Assembly: GCA_937893605.1 (NCBI GenBank)
Contig: CALBGG010000154.1
Location: 1 to 25,630 of the forward strand
Length of the DNA stretch: 25,630 nt
Direction of reading: 5' to 3'
Origin: an uncultured Clostridia bacterium
Lineage (GTDB): Bacteria; Bacillota; Clostridia; Oscillospirales; Oscillospiraceae
Shown: one piece after another, positions 15,378 through 23,323 of the stretch
Position numbering within the stretch: the first letter of the stretch is position 1
Layout of the letters: every line of letters begins with the position of its first letter
Notes under the pieces: model-generated
Told to the model about the DNA's origin: nothing
Seen by the model: the letters and a program-made list of their open reading frames with translations, nothing else
Databases searched by the model: none
Made by a program: the position numbers and the translations under genes

Positions 15378-16508
15378 TTACACTATTTTTTCGGTTGAAA
15401 GCTCGCTCCCGAGCACCGCAAAGCCCGAGCGATTGCGCATATTAACGGTCCATATGCTTATCCCCGCAAGGCCGTATTCGCGCACGAGCGCAAGCCTTGC
15501 TTTTACGCTGCGGGCATCCTCGAACCACACCTCGTGCCGGACTCCGGCGGGGCCCGTGTAATTGAAAAACGGCGCCTGCGCGGTCTCGTCGAATTTTATC
15601 TGCGCATAAACCGACGCGGCCAGATCAGCCGCCGCGGCATTGGATATTACCCGCGCCGCCTGTCCCTGCTTCCACGGCAAGGACCAGTCGTAGCCGTAGT
15701 TTGAAAAGCCCAGCAGTATCTTCGACGGCGGCATTTTCGTCACCGCATAGCTTATGACCTTTCGCATCTCGCTGACCGGCGATATCGCGCGCGGCGCGGA
15801 GTATGTATAGCCCCACTCGTAGGTCATGATAACGACCCTGTCGCAGTACTGCCCGTGGGCGGCGTAGTCGTGCGCGGTGTACAGCACGCCGTACTGATCG
15901 TCCGAGCTCTTGGGCGCTATTGCGCTCGACAGCATATAGCCGTTTGCGTGCAGCGTTTCGGACATGCGCTTTAAAAATGCGTTGTAGCCCTCGCGGTCAT
16001 ATGGCTGAACGTACTCGATGTTGAGATTCACGCCGTAATATCCGCGGCTTCTGAGCGCGGAGAGCGTATTTTGCACCAGCGTATCCTGCGCGGCCGTATC
16101 CGTGAATATGCTGTGGGCGATATCGCTTGAAAAGCCGCCGTTTGCGCCGAGATTGGTTAGCGTCAAGAGCGGCGCGCAGCTTTGCGCCCACGCGGCGCTT
16201 ATCATGCGCCCGTCATCAATGGGCGTTATCCCGCCCGTTTCGTCGATCTGCCACGAAAATGGGCACAGATACGTCAGCTGCGGCAGAACGGCGCCGAGCT
16301 GCTGCGCGCTTATGTTGGGATAGGCGTAGCCGTTTACCTCCGTTTCGCCCGCCGGGCGCGATCCGTCGGGAATAACTATCGCCTGCCCCACGCTCAGCCT
16401 CGCAGGGTCTGTGAGCTCATTGAGCCCGGCCAGCTCCCGAACCGTCACGCCGTTCGCCCGCGCAATTGAATAAAGGCTGTCTCCGCGCTTTACAATATAA
16501 ATTCTCAT
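15378..16508 (-). CDS. LysM plus GH18 spore-cortex-type hydrolase
   Basis: A 376-residue protein. Residues 2-47 are one LysM peptidoglycan-binding repeat (IYIVKRGDSLYSIARANGVT, ending VGQAIVIP). From about 57 on is a glycosyl hydrolase family 18 domain of the SleL/YaaH type, which cleave N-acetylglucosamine bonds in spore cortex. The catalytic region is YYGVNLNIEYV with E165 as the expected acid. The residue two places before it, normally Asp in GH18, is Asn163. The C-terminal IWTVNMRN closes the barrel. YaaH usually has two LysM repeats; here there is one and no signal peptide, as in spore-coat-delivered relatives. Its start codon lies inside an inverted repeat. It implies a spore former. 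Confidence 0.88.
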   Translation of the reverse strand: MRIYIVKRGDSLYSIARANGVTVRELAGLNELTDPARLSVGQAIVIPDGSRPAGETEVNGYAYPNISAQQLGAVLPQLTYLCPFSWQIDETGGITPIDDGRMISAAWAQSCAPLLTLTNLGANGGFSSDIAHSIFTDTAAQDTLVQNTLSALRSRGYYGVNLNIEYVQPYDREGYNAFLKRMSETLHANGYMLSSAIAPKSSDDQYGVLYTAHDYAAHGQYCDRVVIMTYEWGYTYSAPRAISPVSEMRKVISYAVTKMPPSKILLGFSNYGYDWSLPWKQGQAARVISNAAAADLAASVYAQIKFDETAQAPFFNYTGPAGVRHEVWFEDARSVKARLALVREYGLAGISIWTVNMRNRSGFAVLGSELSTEKIV

Positions 16509-16538
16509 ACCATCACCTCTGTAAATGGTATGAGAATT
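16500..16538. repeat. Perfect 14-bp inverted repeat over the LysM/GH18 start codon
   Basis: AATTCTCATACCAT (16500-16513) and ATGGTATGAGAATT (16525-16538) are perfect inverted repeats with an 11-nt spacer. In the minus-strand transcript the start codon (16506-16508) is inside the 3' arm and the ribosome-binding site AGAGGTG (16514-16520) is in the loop. It could block translation until unfolded, or be a protein operator in the divergent region. Confidence 0.85.
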
Positions 16539-16552
16539 AATCTAATATATTA

Positions 16553-16582
16553 TTGACAATTTGACAGTATCGGTGCTACGCT
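16553..16582 (+). promoter_or_regulatory. Possible promoter for the two small plus-strand genes
   Basis: TTGACA at 16553-16558 with an 18-nt spacer to TACGCT (16577-16582), the latter preceded by TG one base away (extended -10). A second TTGACA lies at 16561-16566. Predicted start near 16589 leaves about 20 nt before the ATG at 16609 and excludes a TTG start at 16561. The -10 is poor. Confidence 0.4.
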
Positions 16583-16608
16583 CAAAGAAAAACGCGGGAG
16601 AGAGCGCA

Positions 16609-16956
16609 ATGAGGATAATAAAGAAATGGACAGGCCGGCAGCCGGAGACGGCCGGCGAGGTAAAGCTTCTTGAGGTCACGCAGGCCGAGATGTTCGAGCA
16701 GATGTACCCGCTGCTCGGGCAGCTTGCCCTGCACGCGACGAGCGGCCGCGACGTGGACTTCCGCCTGTATTTTATATGCGAAAACGGGCACAGAATACTG
16801 CCCGTGGATAAGCCGAGCGTCATGAGCGGCGCATTTAACGGCGGCATAAACCCCCTCGTCGACTGCGAGCCGGTCGAGGCCGCGAGCATTTCCGAGCTCG
16901 TCGACACGGCCTGTCTGCTCCCGGCTGTCGAGGCAAGCGAGTATCTGTTTAAATAA
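16609..16956 (+). CDS. Hypothetical protein, 115 residues
   Basis: A small soluble protein I do not recognise. It begins MRIIKKWTGRQPETAGEVKL, is mixed alpha/beta with FRLYFICENGHRILPVD in the middle and an acidic C-terminal half (VDCEPVEAASISELVD). There is no signal peptide or membrane segment. The frame extends upstream to a TTG at 16561, but that TTG belongs to a TTGACA promoter-like box; the ATG at 16609 has GGGAGAG before it. It is divergent to the LysM/GH18 gene and followed after 66 nt by a small membrane protein, perhaps in one transcript. Confidence 0.6.
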   Translation: MRIIKKWTGRQPETAGEVKLLEVTQAEMFEQMYPLLGQLALHATSGRDVDFRLYFICENGHRILPVDKPSVMSGAFNGGINPLVDCEPVEAASISELVDTACLLPAVEASEYLFK

Positions 16957-17022
16957 GCGTGCAGAACGGCACGAAAGCTTAAACAAAGCCGTTGACGGTT
17001 ACAGGCAGGAGGTGATCGGTTT

Positions 17023-17232
17023 ATGAAAAAGTTACTTTTGGGACTGGCCTTATTTCTCGGAGGTCAGATAGGGCTTGCCGGATGGCTTATCGCAGGCATG
17101 CTCCGCAGCGGCGGGGATTTTCGGCTCACTCTTCTCTATATTCTGATATCCTTGGTCGGCCTTGTGCTCTCTGTCTATGAAGCGTTCGCCCAGCGCCCTG
17201 AGGACGGGCGGGATGATAAAAGCGAAAAGTAA
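17023..17232 (+). CDS. Small membrane protein, two hydrophobic segments
   Basis: A 69-residue protein with hydrophobic stretches at about 3-25 (KLLLGLALFLGGQIGLAGWL onward) and 35-53 (LTLLYILISLVGLVLSVYE), and a charged C-terminal tail ending RDDKSEK. This predicts a hairpin of two membrane helices. A strong AGGAGGTGAT ribosome-binding site lies 6 nt before the ATG. It is followed by a strong terminator. Function unknown; the tail suggests cytoplasmic contacts. It may be co-transcribed with the 115-residue protein. Confidence 0.75.
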   Translation: MKKLLLGLALFLGGQIGLAGWLIAGMLRSGGDFRLTLLYILISLVGLVLSVYEAFAQRPEDGRDDKSEK

Positions 17233-17247
17233 TAACAGCTAAAATGC

Positions 17248-17279
17248 AAAAAACTCAGGTCAATCGACCTGAGTTTTTT
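17248..17279. terminator. Bidirectional rho-independent terminator
   Basis: AAAAAACTCAGGTC (17248-17261) and GACCTGAGTTTTTT (17266-17279) form a 14-bp stem with an AATC loop and U runs on both strands. It separates the small membrane protein gene from the converging transporter gene. Confidence 0.93.
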
Positions 17280-17287
17280 ATTCTTTA

Positions 17288-18628
17288 TCAGCCTATGCCG
17301 CCGAGGGCAGCTCCGGCGACGAGAGCCAGGAGCGCACAGGCGCAGTAGACGTATTTGCCGAGGGGATAGAACCACTTGCCGATGGGCTTGCGCGCACCGA
17401 GGTTGACCGCCTCGAGCGCGAATTTCTTGCCGCCGACCCAGAAGAACATGATCGCCGCAAGCAGAGCGCCGAGCGGGCAGATATAGATCGACACGACGTC
17501 CATCCACTGCGAGACAATGGCCTGGATGCACAGGGCTACAGCGCAGCCGAGGACGTGGATGATAGCCGTCGCGGGCACGCGCTTAAGCTTAAACTTCTCC
17601 TGCAAAAACGCGACCGGCGCTTCGTAGAGGTTTATTATCGAGCTTATGCCGGCAAAGGTGACGCAGACAAAAAACACGATGCCGACGATACGCCCGCCGA
17701 CCATACCGTTTATGACGTTTACGAGGTAGATGAACATAAGTCCGGGGCCGCCGGAGTCGAGCCGAGCGCCTCCCGTGGCCATGGCCGGGATGATGACGAA
17801 CGCAGCCAGCAGCGCCGCGAGCGTATCGAAAACGGCGACATTGCGCGCAGACGACGGGATGCACTCTTCCCTGCTCAGATACGAGCCATAAATGACGCTG
17901 CCGTTTCCGGCAACGGACAGCGAGAAGAACGCCTGACCGAAGGCATATATCCACAGCTCGGGGTCTGCAAGACCCTTGGGATTTACGGTGAGGATGTACT
18001 TATATCCGTCGGACGAGCCGTCGAGCGTGAAGACATACACGCCCAGCGCCAGAAACAGCACGAACAGCACCGGCATCATGACCTTGTTTGCCCTTTCAAT
18101 GCCTCCGGCTATGCCGAAGGACATGATGGCAAAGCTGACGACTATGGCGATTATTATCCACGCATTTGCACCCCAGGAGCTTGCCGTCGAGTTAAAGGTC
18201 CCGACGATCGTGTCCATATCCTGACCCATGGCGAGCATATCGCCGGAAAAGGCCATGAAGGTGTATTTGAATATCCAGCCCATGACGCAGGTGTAGCCTA
18301 TGGCCAGCGCCAGCGAGCCGAGGATGGGTATGTAGCCTATGCGCTCGCCTATCCTGCGCCTGCCGTATCTGAGCTCGGTGCACTTGCCGAACGAGCCCAT
18401 GGGGCCCGCGCCGCCCGCGCGGCCGAGGGCAAACTCCTCGATAACGCCGGTGGACGCGATGAGGATGACGAATATAAAGTACGGGATCAGGAAGGTCAGC
18501 CCTCCCCAGGTCGAGACCAGCGTCGGGAAACGCCATATGTTTCCCATGCCGACGGCCGAGCCGATGCAGGCGATTATAAATCCGCTGCGGCTGCGAAAGC
18601 CGTCGCGTGCGTGTTCGTTCTTCTCCAT
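17288..18628 (-). CDS. Sodium-dependent NSS (LeuT/SNF) family transporter
   Basis: A 446-residue membrane protein of the neurotransmitter:sodium symporter family, which imports amino acids or related amines with sodium. The family signature GFIIACIGSAVGMGNIWRFP (about 16-35) forms helix 1 with its unwound substrate and sodium site. The helix 6 region reads AFGQAFFSLSVAGNGSVIYG. About 11 hydrophobic segments follow, as in bacterial members with 11 rather than 12 helices. The frame is open to an ATG at 18661, but the promoter predicts transcription from about 18664, leaving no leader for that start; the ATG at 18628 has AAAGG 8 nt upstream and starts as the family does. It is a single-gene unit. 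Substrate unknown. Confidence 0.92.
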   Translation of the reverse strand: MEKNEHARDGFRSRSGFIIACIGSAVGMGNIWRFPTLVSTWGGLTFLIPYFIFVILIASTGVIEEFALGRAGGAGPMGSFGKCTELRYGRRRIGERIGYIPILGSLALAIGYTCVMGWIFKYTFMAFSGDMLAMGQDMDTIVGTFNSTASSWGANAWIIIAIVVSFAIMSFGIAGGIERANKVMMPVLFVLFLALGVYVFTLDGSSDGYKYILTVNPKGLADPELWIYAFGQAFFSLSVAGNGSVIYGSYLSREECIPSSARNVAVFDTLAALLAAFVIIPAMATGGARLDSGGPGLMFIYLVNVINGMVGGRIVGIVFFVCVTFAGISSIINLYEAPVAFLQEKFKLKRVPATAIIHVLGCAVALCIQAIVSQWMDVVSIYICPLGALLAAIMFFWVGGKKFALEAVNLGARKPIGKWFYPLGKYVYCACALLALVAGAALGGIG

Positions 18629-18670
18629 TATTCCAACCTTTCGCTCTCTCTGTTTTGACATGCTTCCCTA

Positions 18671-18699
18671 ACTATACCTTGTTAATACAGCAAAGTCAA
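18671..18699 (-). promoter_or_regulatory. Promoter for the NSS transporter
   Basis: On the minus strand, TTGACT (18694-18699), a 17-nt spacer and TATAGT (18671-18676), both 5 of 6 to consensus. The -35 box overlaps the U run of the preceding operon's terminator, so the two are packed without a gap. Confidence 0.78.
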
Positions 18700-18730
18700 G
18701 AAAAGCCCGCCGTGCAGCAGCACGGCGGGC
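18698..18730 (-). terminator. Rho-independent terminator of the TetR-led operon
   Basis: GCCCGCCGTGC (18705-18715) and GCACGGCGGGC (18720-18730) form an 11-bp GC-rich stem with a 4-nt loop, followed on the minus strand by TTTTCTT. It lies 16 nt after the aminotransferase stop codon. Confidence 0.9.
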
Positions 18731-18746
18731 AAATTGCGGTTCTGTT

Positions 18747-20255
18747 TTACTTCAGAAGTCCATTTACGAGACCCTTGTCGGTCTTACGGACATGCTTGAA
18801 GACCTCCTCGAAGCGGTTGAGGGCTTCGTCGATGATCTCGGGCGTGTCTGCCAGCGAGGTGTACAGGCGGCTGCCGGCGAGCGTTACGATGCCGTTTGCC
18901 ATGTAAGCTGCGCCCATGCGCTCCATGGAGTCCTTGCGGACGTACATCATGTCCTTGTTGCGCAGCAGGCCGATCGCGGACTTTGCAAAGCACATCGACG
19001 AGAAGTCGAAGCTCATTGCGCCGGTGCACTCGAGGTGGACGATGGAGCCCTGGTTGTACGCAACGAAGGGCAGGCCGTAGCGGTCGATGAGCTCCTTGAG
19101 TCCGTCGCAGAGCCTGTCGCCCATCTTGCCGGCGACCTCGCAGGCGTTGGTGCGCTCGATCTCCTGAATGGCGGTGTAGCCTGCCAGGCAGGACAGGGGG
19201 TTAGCCGCCAGCGTTCCGCCGACGTATGCTCTGTGCTTGCCGGTGGCAAGACCCGCGGCCATGAGCTGAGCGTACTCTCTCTTGCCGCCGACGCCGCCCG
19301 CGGAGGGATAGCCGCCCGCGACGATCTTGCCGAAGATGGTCAGGTCGGGAACTACGTCGAAGTAGCCCTGCGCGCCGGAGAGGGCGACGCGGAAGCCGGT
19401 GACGACCTCGTCGAATATCATCAGTGCGCCGTACTTATCGCACAGTGCGCGCACGCCCTTGTTGTATTCATGCGCGACGGGGCGTGTGCCGCTCTCGGGG
19501 CCGACGGGCTCGAGGATAACGGCTGCGGTGCCTCCGAGGAGCTTGTTGCGCTTGAGCATGCGCTCGAGCATGTCAAGATCATTCGGGCGGACCTCGTCGG
19601 TCGTGCTGTACGCGCCGTGGGGAATGCCGTGCGACTCGAGCAGTGCGCGGCTGCCGGGGATCTTAAGACCGTAGACCATCTGATCGGACCAGCCGTGGTA
19701 AGCGCCGCCGATCTTGATGATGCGCTTTTTCCCGGTGGCTATGCGCGCAATGCGCAGGGATGCCATGACAGACTCCGTGCCCGAGCCGAGCATGCGGAAC
19801 ATCTCGACATTGGGCATGTGCTTATTGATCTCGCGCGCAATGAGCATCTCGGACTCGTGCAGAAGACCCGTTACGGGGCCGCACTCGTTAAGAAGCTCTA
19901 TGACCTTCTCGCGGATGACGGGGTAGTTGCTGCCGAGGATGGTCGGGCCGCCGGCCTGGAGGAAGTCGATGTACTTGTTGCCGTCCTTATCGTAAAGGTA
20001 CGCGCCCTCGGCCTTCGCCATGCACATGGGGAAGGGCTTGTTGAAGGCAAGGTTATGCTGAACTCCGCCGGGGATGTATTTCTTCGACTCCTCGTATACC
20101 GCGCGGGAGGCGGTGCACTTTTCGTCGTAGTACTTCATGATGACGTCCTTGTAATACTCGTCGGTGACCTCCCAAATGGGCTGGCTTGTCAGCGCCTTGA
20201 GCTTTGCGTTGATCTCATTGGGATCGTCCCATCTGCTTATTGCACAGTTATTCAT
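18747..20255 (-). CDS. Class III PLP aminotransferase, glutamate-1-semialdehyde aminomutase-like
   Basis: A 502-residue PLP enzyme. Family features are AYHGW (186-190), the cofactor-contacting FDEVVTGFR (281-289) with D282, and the Schiff-base lysine K310 in LTIFGKIVAGG. It resembles glutamate-1-semialdehyde aminomutase (HemL), but has about 60 extra N-terminal residues and EPVGPESGTRP where HemL has a different loop. No heme gene is near. Its position in a sugar kinase/aldolase operon suggests amination or deamination of an aldehyde or amino sugar product (inference). It overlaps the end of the GtrA gene by 8 nt and is the last gene of the operon. Confidence 0.88.
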   Translation of the reverse strand: MNNCAISRWDDPNEINAKLKALTSQPIWEVTDEYYKDVIMKYYDEKCTASRAVYEESKKYIPGGVQHNLAFNKPFPMCMAKAEGAYLYDKDGNKYIDFLQAGGPTILGSNYPVIREKVIELLNECGPVTGLLHESEMLIAREINKHMPNVEMFRMLGSGTESVMASLRIARIATGKKRIIKIGGAYHGWSDQMVYGLKIPGSRALLESHGIPHGAYSTTDEVRPNDLDMLERMLKRNKLLGGTAAVILEPVGPESGTRPVAHEYNKGVRALCDKYGALMIFDEVVTGFRVALSGAQGYFDVVPDLTIFGKIVAGGYPSAGGVGGKREYAQLMAAGLATGKHRAYVGGTLAANPLSCLAGYTAIQEIERTNACEVAGKMGDRLCDGLKELIDRYGLPFVAYNQGSIVHLECTGAMSFDFSSMCFAKSAIGLLRNKDMMYVRKDSMERMGAAYMANGIVTLAGSRLYTSLADTPEIIDEALNRFEEVFKHVRKTDKGLVNGLLK

Positions 20256-20703
20256 GTGTCTGGTTCTCCTTTTCCTGTTTTTTCTTGGCTATATCATTGG
20301 TGTCCTTGCTGTTGCGGTAGACAACGAAGTTATCCCACAGGTATTCGAGTGAAAGGTTCAGCGCCATGTTGATGGCGAGCACGGCGTACTCGTTCCAGCC
20401 GTGAGTGTCGGCAAGAAAATGCTCGTTCCAGATCGTAAACGGCGCAAACGGCACATAGAACAGGAACACCATAAACATTGCCTTGGGCACATTTTCCGCG
20501 CTTTGGAACGTAAACTTTCTGTTAAAGGTGAAGTTCCACAGAACGCTCAGCACGAGAGCTATCGTGTAGCACACCCAGTGTCCGGGGATCTTGAGCACCT
20601 CCTCGCACAGGGTCATCGCCAGGACTTCGATTATACCGGCCGAGGCTGAAAAAAGAATGAATTTCAAAGCCCGCGCGGTCTCTTTCTTTTTCTCCGTCTT
20701 CAT
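20248..20703 (-). CDS. GtrA-family membrane protein
   Basis: A 151-residue protein with four hydrophobic segments and the GtrA signature NFTFNRKFTFQ (about 57-67). GtrA proteins are linked to translocation of lipid-linked sugars across the membrane and to cell-surface polysaccharide. The N-terminus is basic (MKTEKKKETARALKF) and the C-terminus charged and Q/E/K rich. It starts 4 nt before the aldolase gene's end, with GGAAGGGATGACGT upstream. Finding it between a kinase/aldolase pair and an aminotransferase is unusual, since the neighbours look catabolic. Confidence 0.85.
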   Translation of the reverse strand: MKTEKKKETARALKFILFSASAGIIEVLAMTLCEEVLKIPGHWVCYTIALVLSVLWNFTFNRKFTFQSAENVPKAMFMVFLFYVPFAPFTIWNEHFLADTHGWNEYAVLAINMALNLSLEYLWDNFVVYRNSKDTNDIAKKKQEKENQTHE

Positions 20704-20706
20704 ACG

Positions 20707-21705
20707 TCATCCCTTCCTCTTTGAATATTTTTTCTTATACACAAAGCGCATAAGCGCCGTATCGACAGTGCTGAGCTTCACCTTCGCTCCCATTCCCGCG
20801 GTGTGCAGAGCGCACAGAGCAGACTTTTCGGTCAGAAGCCGCAGCGCCTCGCGGTCGTCGGGGGCGTCGGCCTTGACGACGGCTCCGAGCCCCTGCACGA
20901 ACACCGCGTCGCGCGCTTTTAGCGCCTTGACTATTTTCTTTGGGCTTGCCTTGACGCAGGGAACATGCGAGCCGAGCATCTGCGCCATATCGTCAAGCTG
21001 AGCGTAAAGCGTCTTTTTTGTGTTCGCCCACATGACGGCATAGTCTCCGCCGGAGAGCTCTGCCGTGGGTATCTGCGCACGCACGGCATCCATAAGCGCC
21101 GAGGCTTTTTTCTCGTCAAGGCGCTTGGGCGCCGATGTGCTCACGCGCAGATTGCGGCGGCAGACCTCCTCAAGAAGCTGAACGCGCTCCATCGCCTGCT
21201 TTTTGTCCATTCCGCAGACGACGACGCCGTGGTTTACCATGAACACGGTGTGCGCTCCCGTCTGCATCGCGGCGCGGACGGCGTTTTTGAGCTTTTTCAT
21301 GCCGGGCAGGCCGTACTCGGCCTTTGCCACGCCGCCGAGAAGGTCGCGCTCGGCAGCCGTTATATCCATGCTCTCAAAGCCGGCAAGGCCGATGGCGGAT
21401 GCGCAGTTCTGATGCGTGTGGATAACAAAGCCGACCTCCGGAAACAGCTCGTATGCCGCGGCGTGAACGCCCTTTTCGCTCGAGGGCTTGCGCTTGCCCT
21501 CCCAGTCCATCGTTCCGAGCTCCACGCGAGCGATATCCTCCGGCGTCGTCTTGAGATAGTCAAGGCCGCTCGGGGTTATGAGAAAGTGCTTTTCGTCGAG
21601 ACGGCAGCTTACGTTGCCCCAGGTTCTTGCGACAAGGCCGGTTTTTAAAAGCTCCCTGCCCGTGTCGCATATAAGCGCTCTTGCAATGCTTTCTTCCACG
21701 CTCAT
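20707..21705 (-). CDS. Class II aldolase with degenerate C-terminal half
   Basis: A 332-residue protein, longer than the usual ~215. The N-terminal half is a zinc-dependent class II aldolase of the fuculose/ribulose phosphate type: TPSG (44-47), E77 in SSEKG, metal ligands H96 and H98 in HTHQNCA, and H159 in NHGVVV. These enzymes split ketose phosphates into dihydroxyacetone phosphate and an aldehyde. Residues about 200-332 look like a decayed second copy: AVFVQGLGAVVKAD (267-280) aligns with TVFMVNHGVVVCGMD of the first half but lacks the His. The start could be ATG 21705 (AAGGAGG only 2-3 nt before) or GTG 21699 (8 nt). The kinase stop overlaps this binding site. Confidence 0.87.
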   Translation of the reverse strand: MSVEESIARALICDTGRELLKTGLVARTWGNVSCRLDEKHFLITPSGLDYLKTTPEDIARVELGTMDWEGKRKPSSEKGVHAAAYELFPEVGFVIHTHQNCASAIGLAGFESMDITAAERDLLGGVAKAEYGLPGMKKLKNAVRAAMQTGAHTVFMVNHGVVVCGMDKKQAMERVQLLEEVCRRNLRVSTSAPKRLDEKKASALMDAVRAQIPTAELSGGDYAVMWANTKKTLYAQLDDMAQMLGSHVPCVKASPKKIVKALKARDAVFVQGLGAVVKADAPDDREALRLLTEKSALCALHTAGMGAKVKLSTVDTALMRFVYKKKYSKRKG

Positions 21706-21712
21706 GCCCTCC

Positions 21713-23299
21713 TTAATTGAGTGCGGCAAAGTTCTTCTTATTCGCCGCATAAAGATTTTTGAATACCTCGTAATTTCTGTCGTACAGCGCCTCGTTGTCG
21801 GCGTTCGGCTCATATCTGCCCTCGGCCTTTATGAGTGCGCCCGCCGCGGAAAGATCCTTTATATGTCCGCTTCCGACCGCGACAAGCATCGCAGCGCCCA
21901 CAGCGCCTACGTCCTTCGTAGAGGCCACGGTTTCGACCGTGCGCCCCGTCACGTCGGCAAGTATCTGACACGTTACCCTTGACAGCGCACCGCCGCCGAC
22001 AAATCGCAGCGTGTCGGCCGTTTTGACCTTTTTGTCCTCGCACTCGAGCATCCATCTCAGATGATAGCATATGCCCTCGAGCACGGCGCGCAGCATTTCG
22101 GTCTTGCCGGTGTCGAGCTTTATGTTAAAGAACATACCCGCCGCCTTGGGGTCCTCGAAGGGGCAGCGGTTTCCGTGCAGCCAGGGCGTGAATATAACGC
22201 CGCCCGCTCCGGGCGGGATGGCCGCTATGGTGTCGGTCATGTAATCGTAGAGGCTTTCGTATATGGTCTCCTCGCTCTCGGCGACGTTTATCTTTTTGAG
22301 ATAAATGCCGATCTCGTCGAGCACGAGATGCTCCTTTACCCACTCGAAGCACTTACCGGCCGTCTCCATCTCGGCGAAATAATTATATTTCCCCTCCTGC
22401 GCGCCGACGATGCCGGCGATCATGGAGACGATATCTACCTCCTGTTTGTCGATAACGGTGCCGACCCAGCCGGAGGTTCCGGAATAAATGTGCGTCTGGC
22501 CGACCTCGGTGCAGCCGGCTCCGATGCCTATGAGCGTCGCGTCGCCGCCGCCGCCGTAAACTGGCGTTCCGGGCGCAAGGCCGAGGTCAACGGCCGCCTT
22601 TTCGCTCAAAGGATCTGCCACGTCGGTGCACTCTATAAGCTCCGGCAGGTGGGAATACTCAACGCCGTACATATCGCACAGCTCCCTGCTCCAACAGCCC
22701 TTTCCTGGGCGGCTGTCATAAAGAAACGTCGAATACGCCGAGTCGCGCGTCATAACGAATCTGCCCGTGCAGCGGCAGATGAGATACTCCTTTACGTCGA
22801 GCCATTTGTGTATCCTTTTAAATATCTCCGGCTCGTTTTTCTGCACCCATTTGTACTTCCACAGAGGATCCTTGACGCTCGTGGACGCGGCGCGCGTCCT
22901 GATAAGGCTTTTAAGCAGCATGAAAACGTTCACCCCCGACACGGTGATGCCGTGGGTCTGGCACTCGGCAAATTCCTTGCCGGCTCGCTGATCCATATAG
23001 CTCATCGGGCGGCGCAGAGCGTTTCCCTCATCGTCGACCGGCACGAAGCCCTGCATCTGCGAGCAGAAGGATATGCCCTCTATCTTTTTCGGGTCTACGC
23101 CCGTTTTTTCGATGAGGCGGCGCGTGCTTTTTTTCATGGCCTCCCACCATTCGCCGGCATCCTGCTCGGCTCCTCCGTCCGGCAGTATGTACAGACCGTA
23201 GCCCTCGTACTCGCCCGACAGAAGCCTGAGCGTTTCGCCCAGCTCGAAAAGGCAGGTTTTGACGCCCGTCGTTCCGATGTCATACGCGATAACAAACAT
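21713..23299 (-). CDS. FGGY-family carbohydrate kinase
   Basis: A 528-residue ATP-dependent sugar kinase, close to the usual ~500. The N-terminal phosphate-1 motif is YDIGTTGVKTCLF (5-17), with an acid (D53-like) region later in EQDAGEWW. The second domain contains YGGGGDATLIGIGAG (about 246-260) and TPWLHGNR, and the C-terminal FVGGGALSRVTCQILADVTG (about 440-459) is the ATP-binding signature. It is closest in look to xylulokinase-type members; the sugar is unknown. Its start has GGGAGA 8 nt upstream. With the aldolase that follows (7 nt gap), it forms the familiar kinase then aldolase pair, as in ribulose or fuculose pathways. Confidence 0.9.
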   Translation of the reverse strand: MFVIAYDIGTTGVKTCLFELGETLRLLSGEYEGYGLYILPDGGAEQDAGEWWEAMKKSTRRLIEKTGVDPKKIEGISFCSQMQGFVPVDDEGNALRRPMSYMDQRAGKEFAECQTHGITVSGVNVFMLLKSLIRTRAASTSVKDPLWKYKWVQKNEPEIFKRIHKWLDVKEYLICRCTGRFVMTRDSAYSTFLYDSRPGKGCWSRELCDMYGVEYSHLPELIECTDVADPLSEKAAVDLGLAPGTPVYGGGGDATLIGIGAGCTEVGQTHIYSGTSGWVGTVIDKQEVDIVSMIAGIVGAQEGKYNYFAEMETAGKCFEWVKEHLVLDEIGIYLKKINVAESEETIYESLYDYMTDTIAAIPPGAGGVIFTPWLHGNRCPFEDPKAAGMFFNIKLDTGKTEMLRAVLEGICYHLRWMLECEDKKVKTADTLRFVGGGALSRVTCQILADVTGRTVETVASTKDVGAVGAAMLVAVGSGHIKDLSAAGALIKAEGRYEPNADNEALYDRNYEVFKNLYAANKKNFAALN

Positions 23300-23323
23300 T
23301 TTTCTTTCTCCCTATATTAAATT

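Noticed and set aside
18629..18661. Upstream ATG at 18661 as transporter start
   Set aside because: The predicted transcript begins about 3 nt before it, whereas the ATG at 18628 has a proper ribosome-binding site and family-like start.
18747..20255. Calling this gene hemL for tetrapyrrole synthesis
   Set aside because: There are no heme genes nearby, the N-terminus is extended and the operon is sugar-related; only the family is shared.
18792..20372. 526-residue plus-strand frame opposite the aminotransferase
   Set aside because: Antisense shadow of a gene with clear PLP motifs; it also crosses the aminotransferase start into the GtrA gene.
22061..23320. 419-residue plus-strand frame opposite the FGGY kinase
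   Set aside because: Antisense shadow; composition is atypical and no domain is recognisable.
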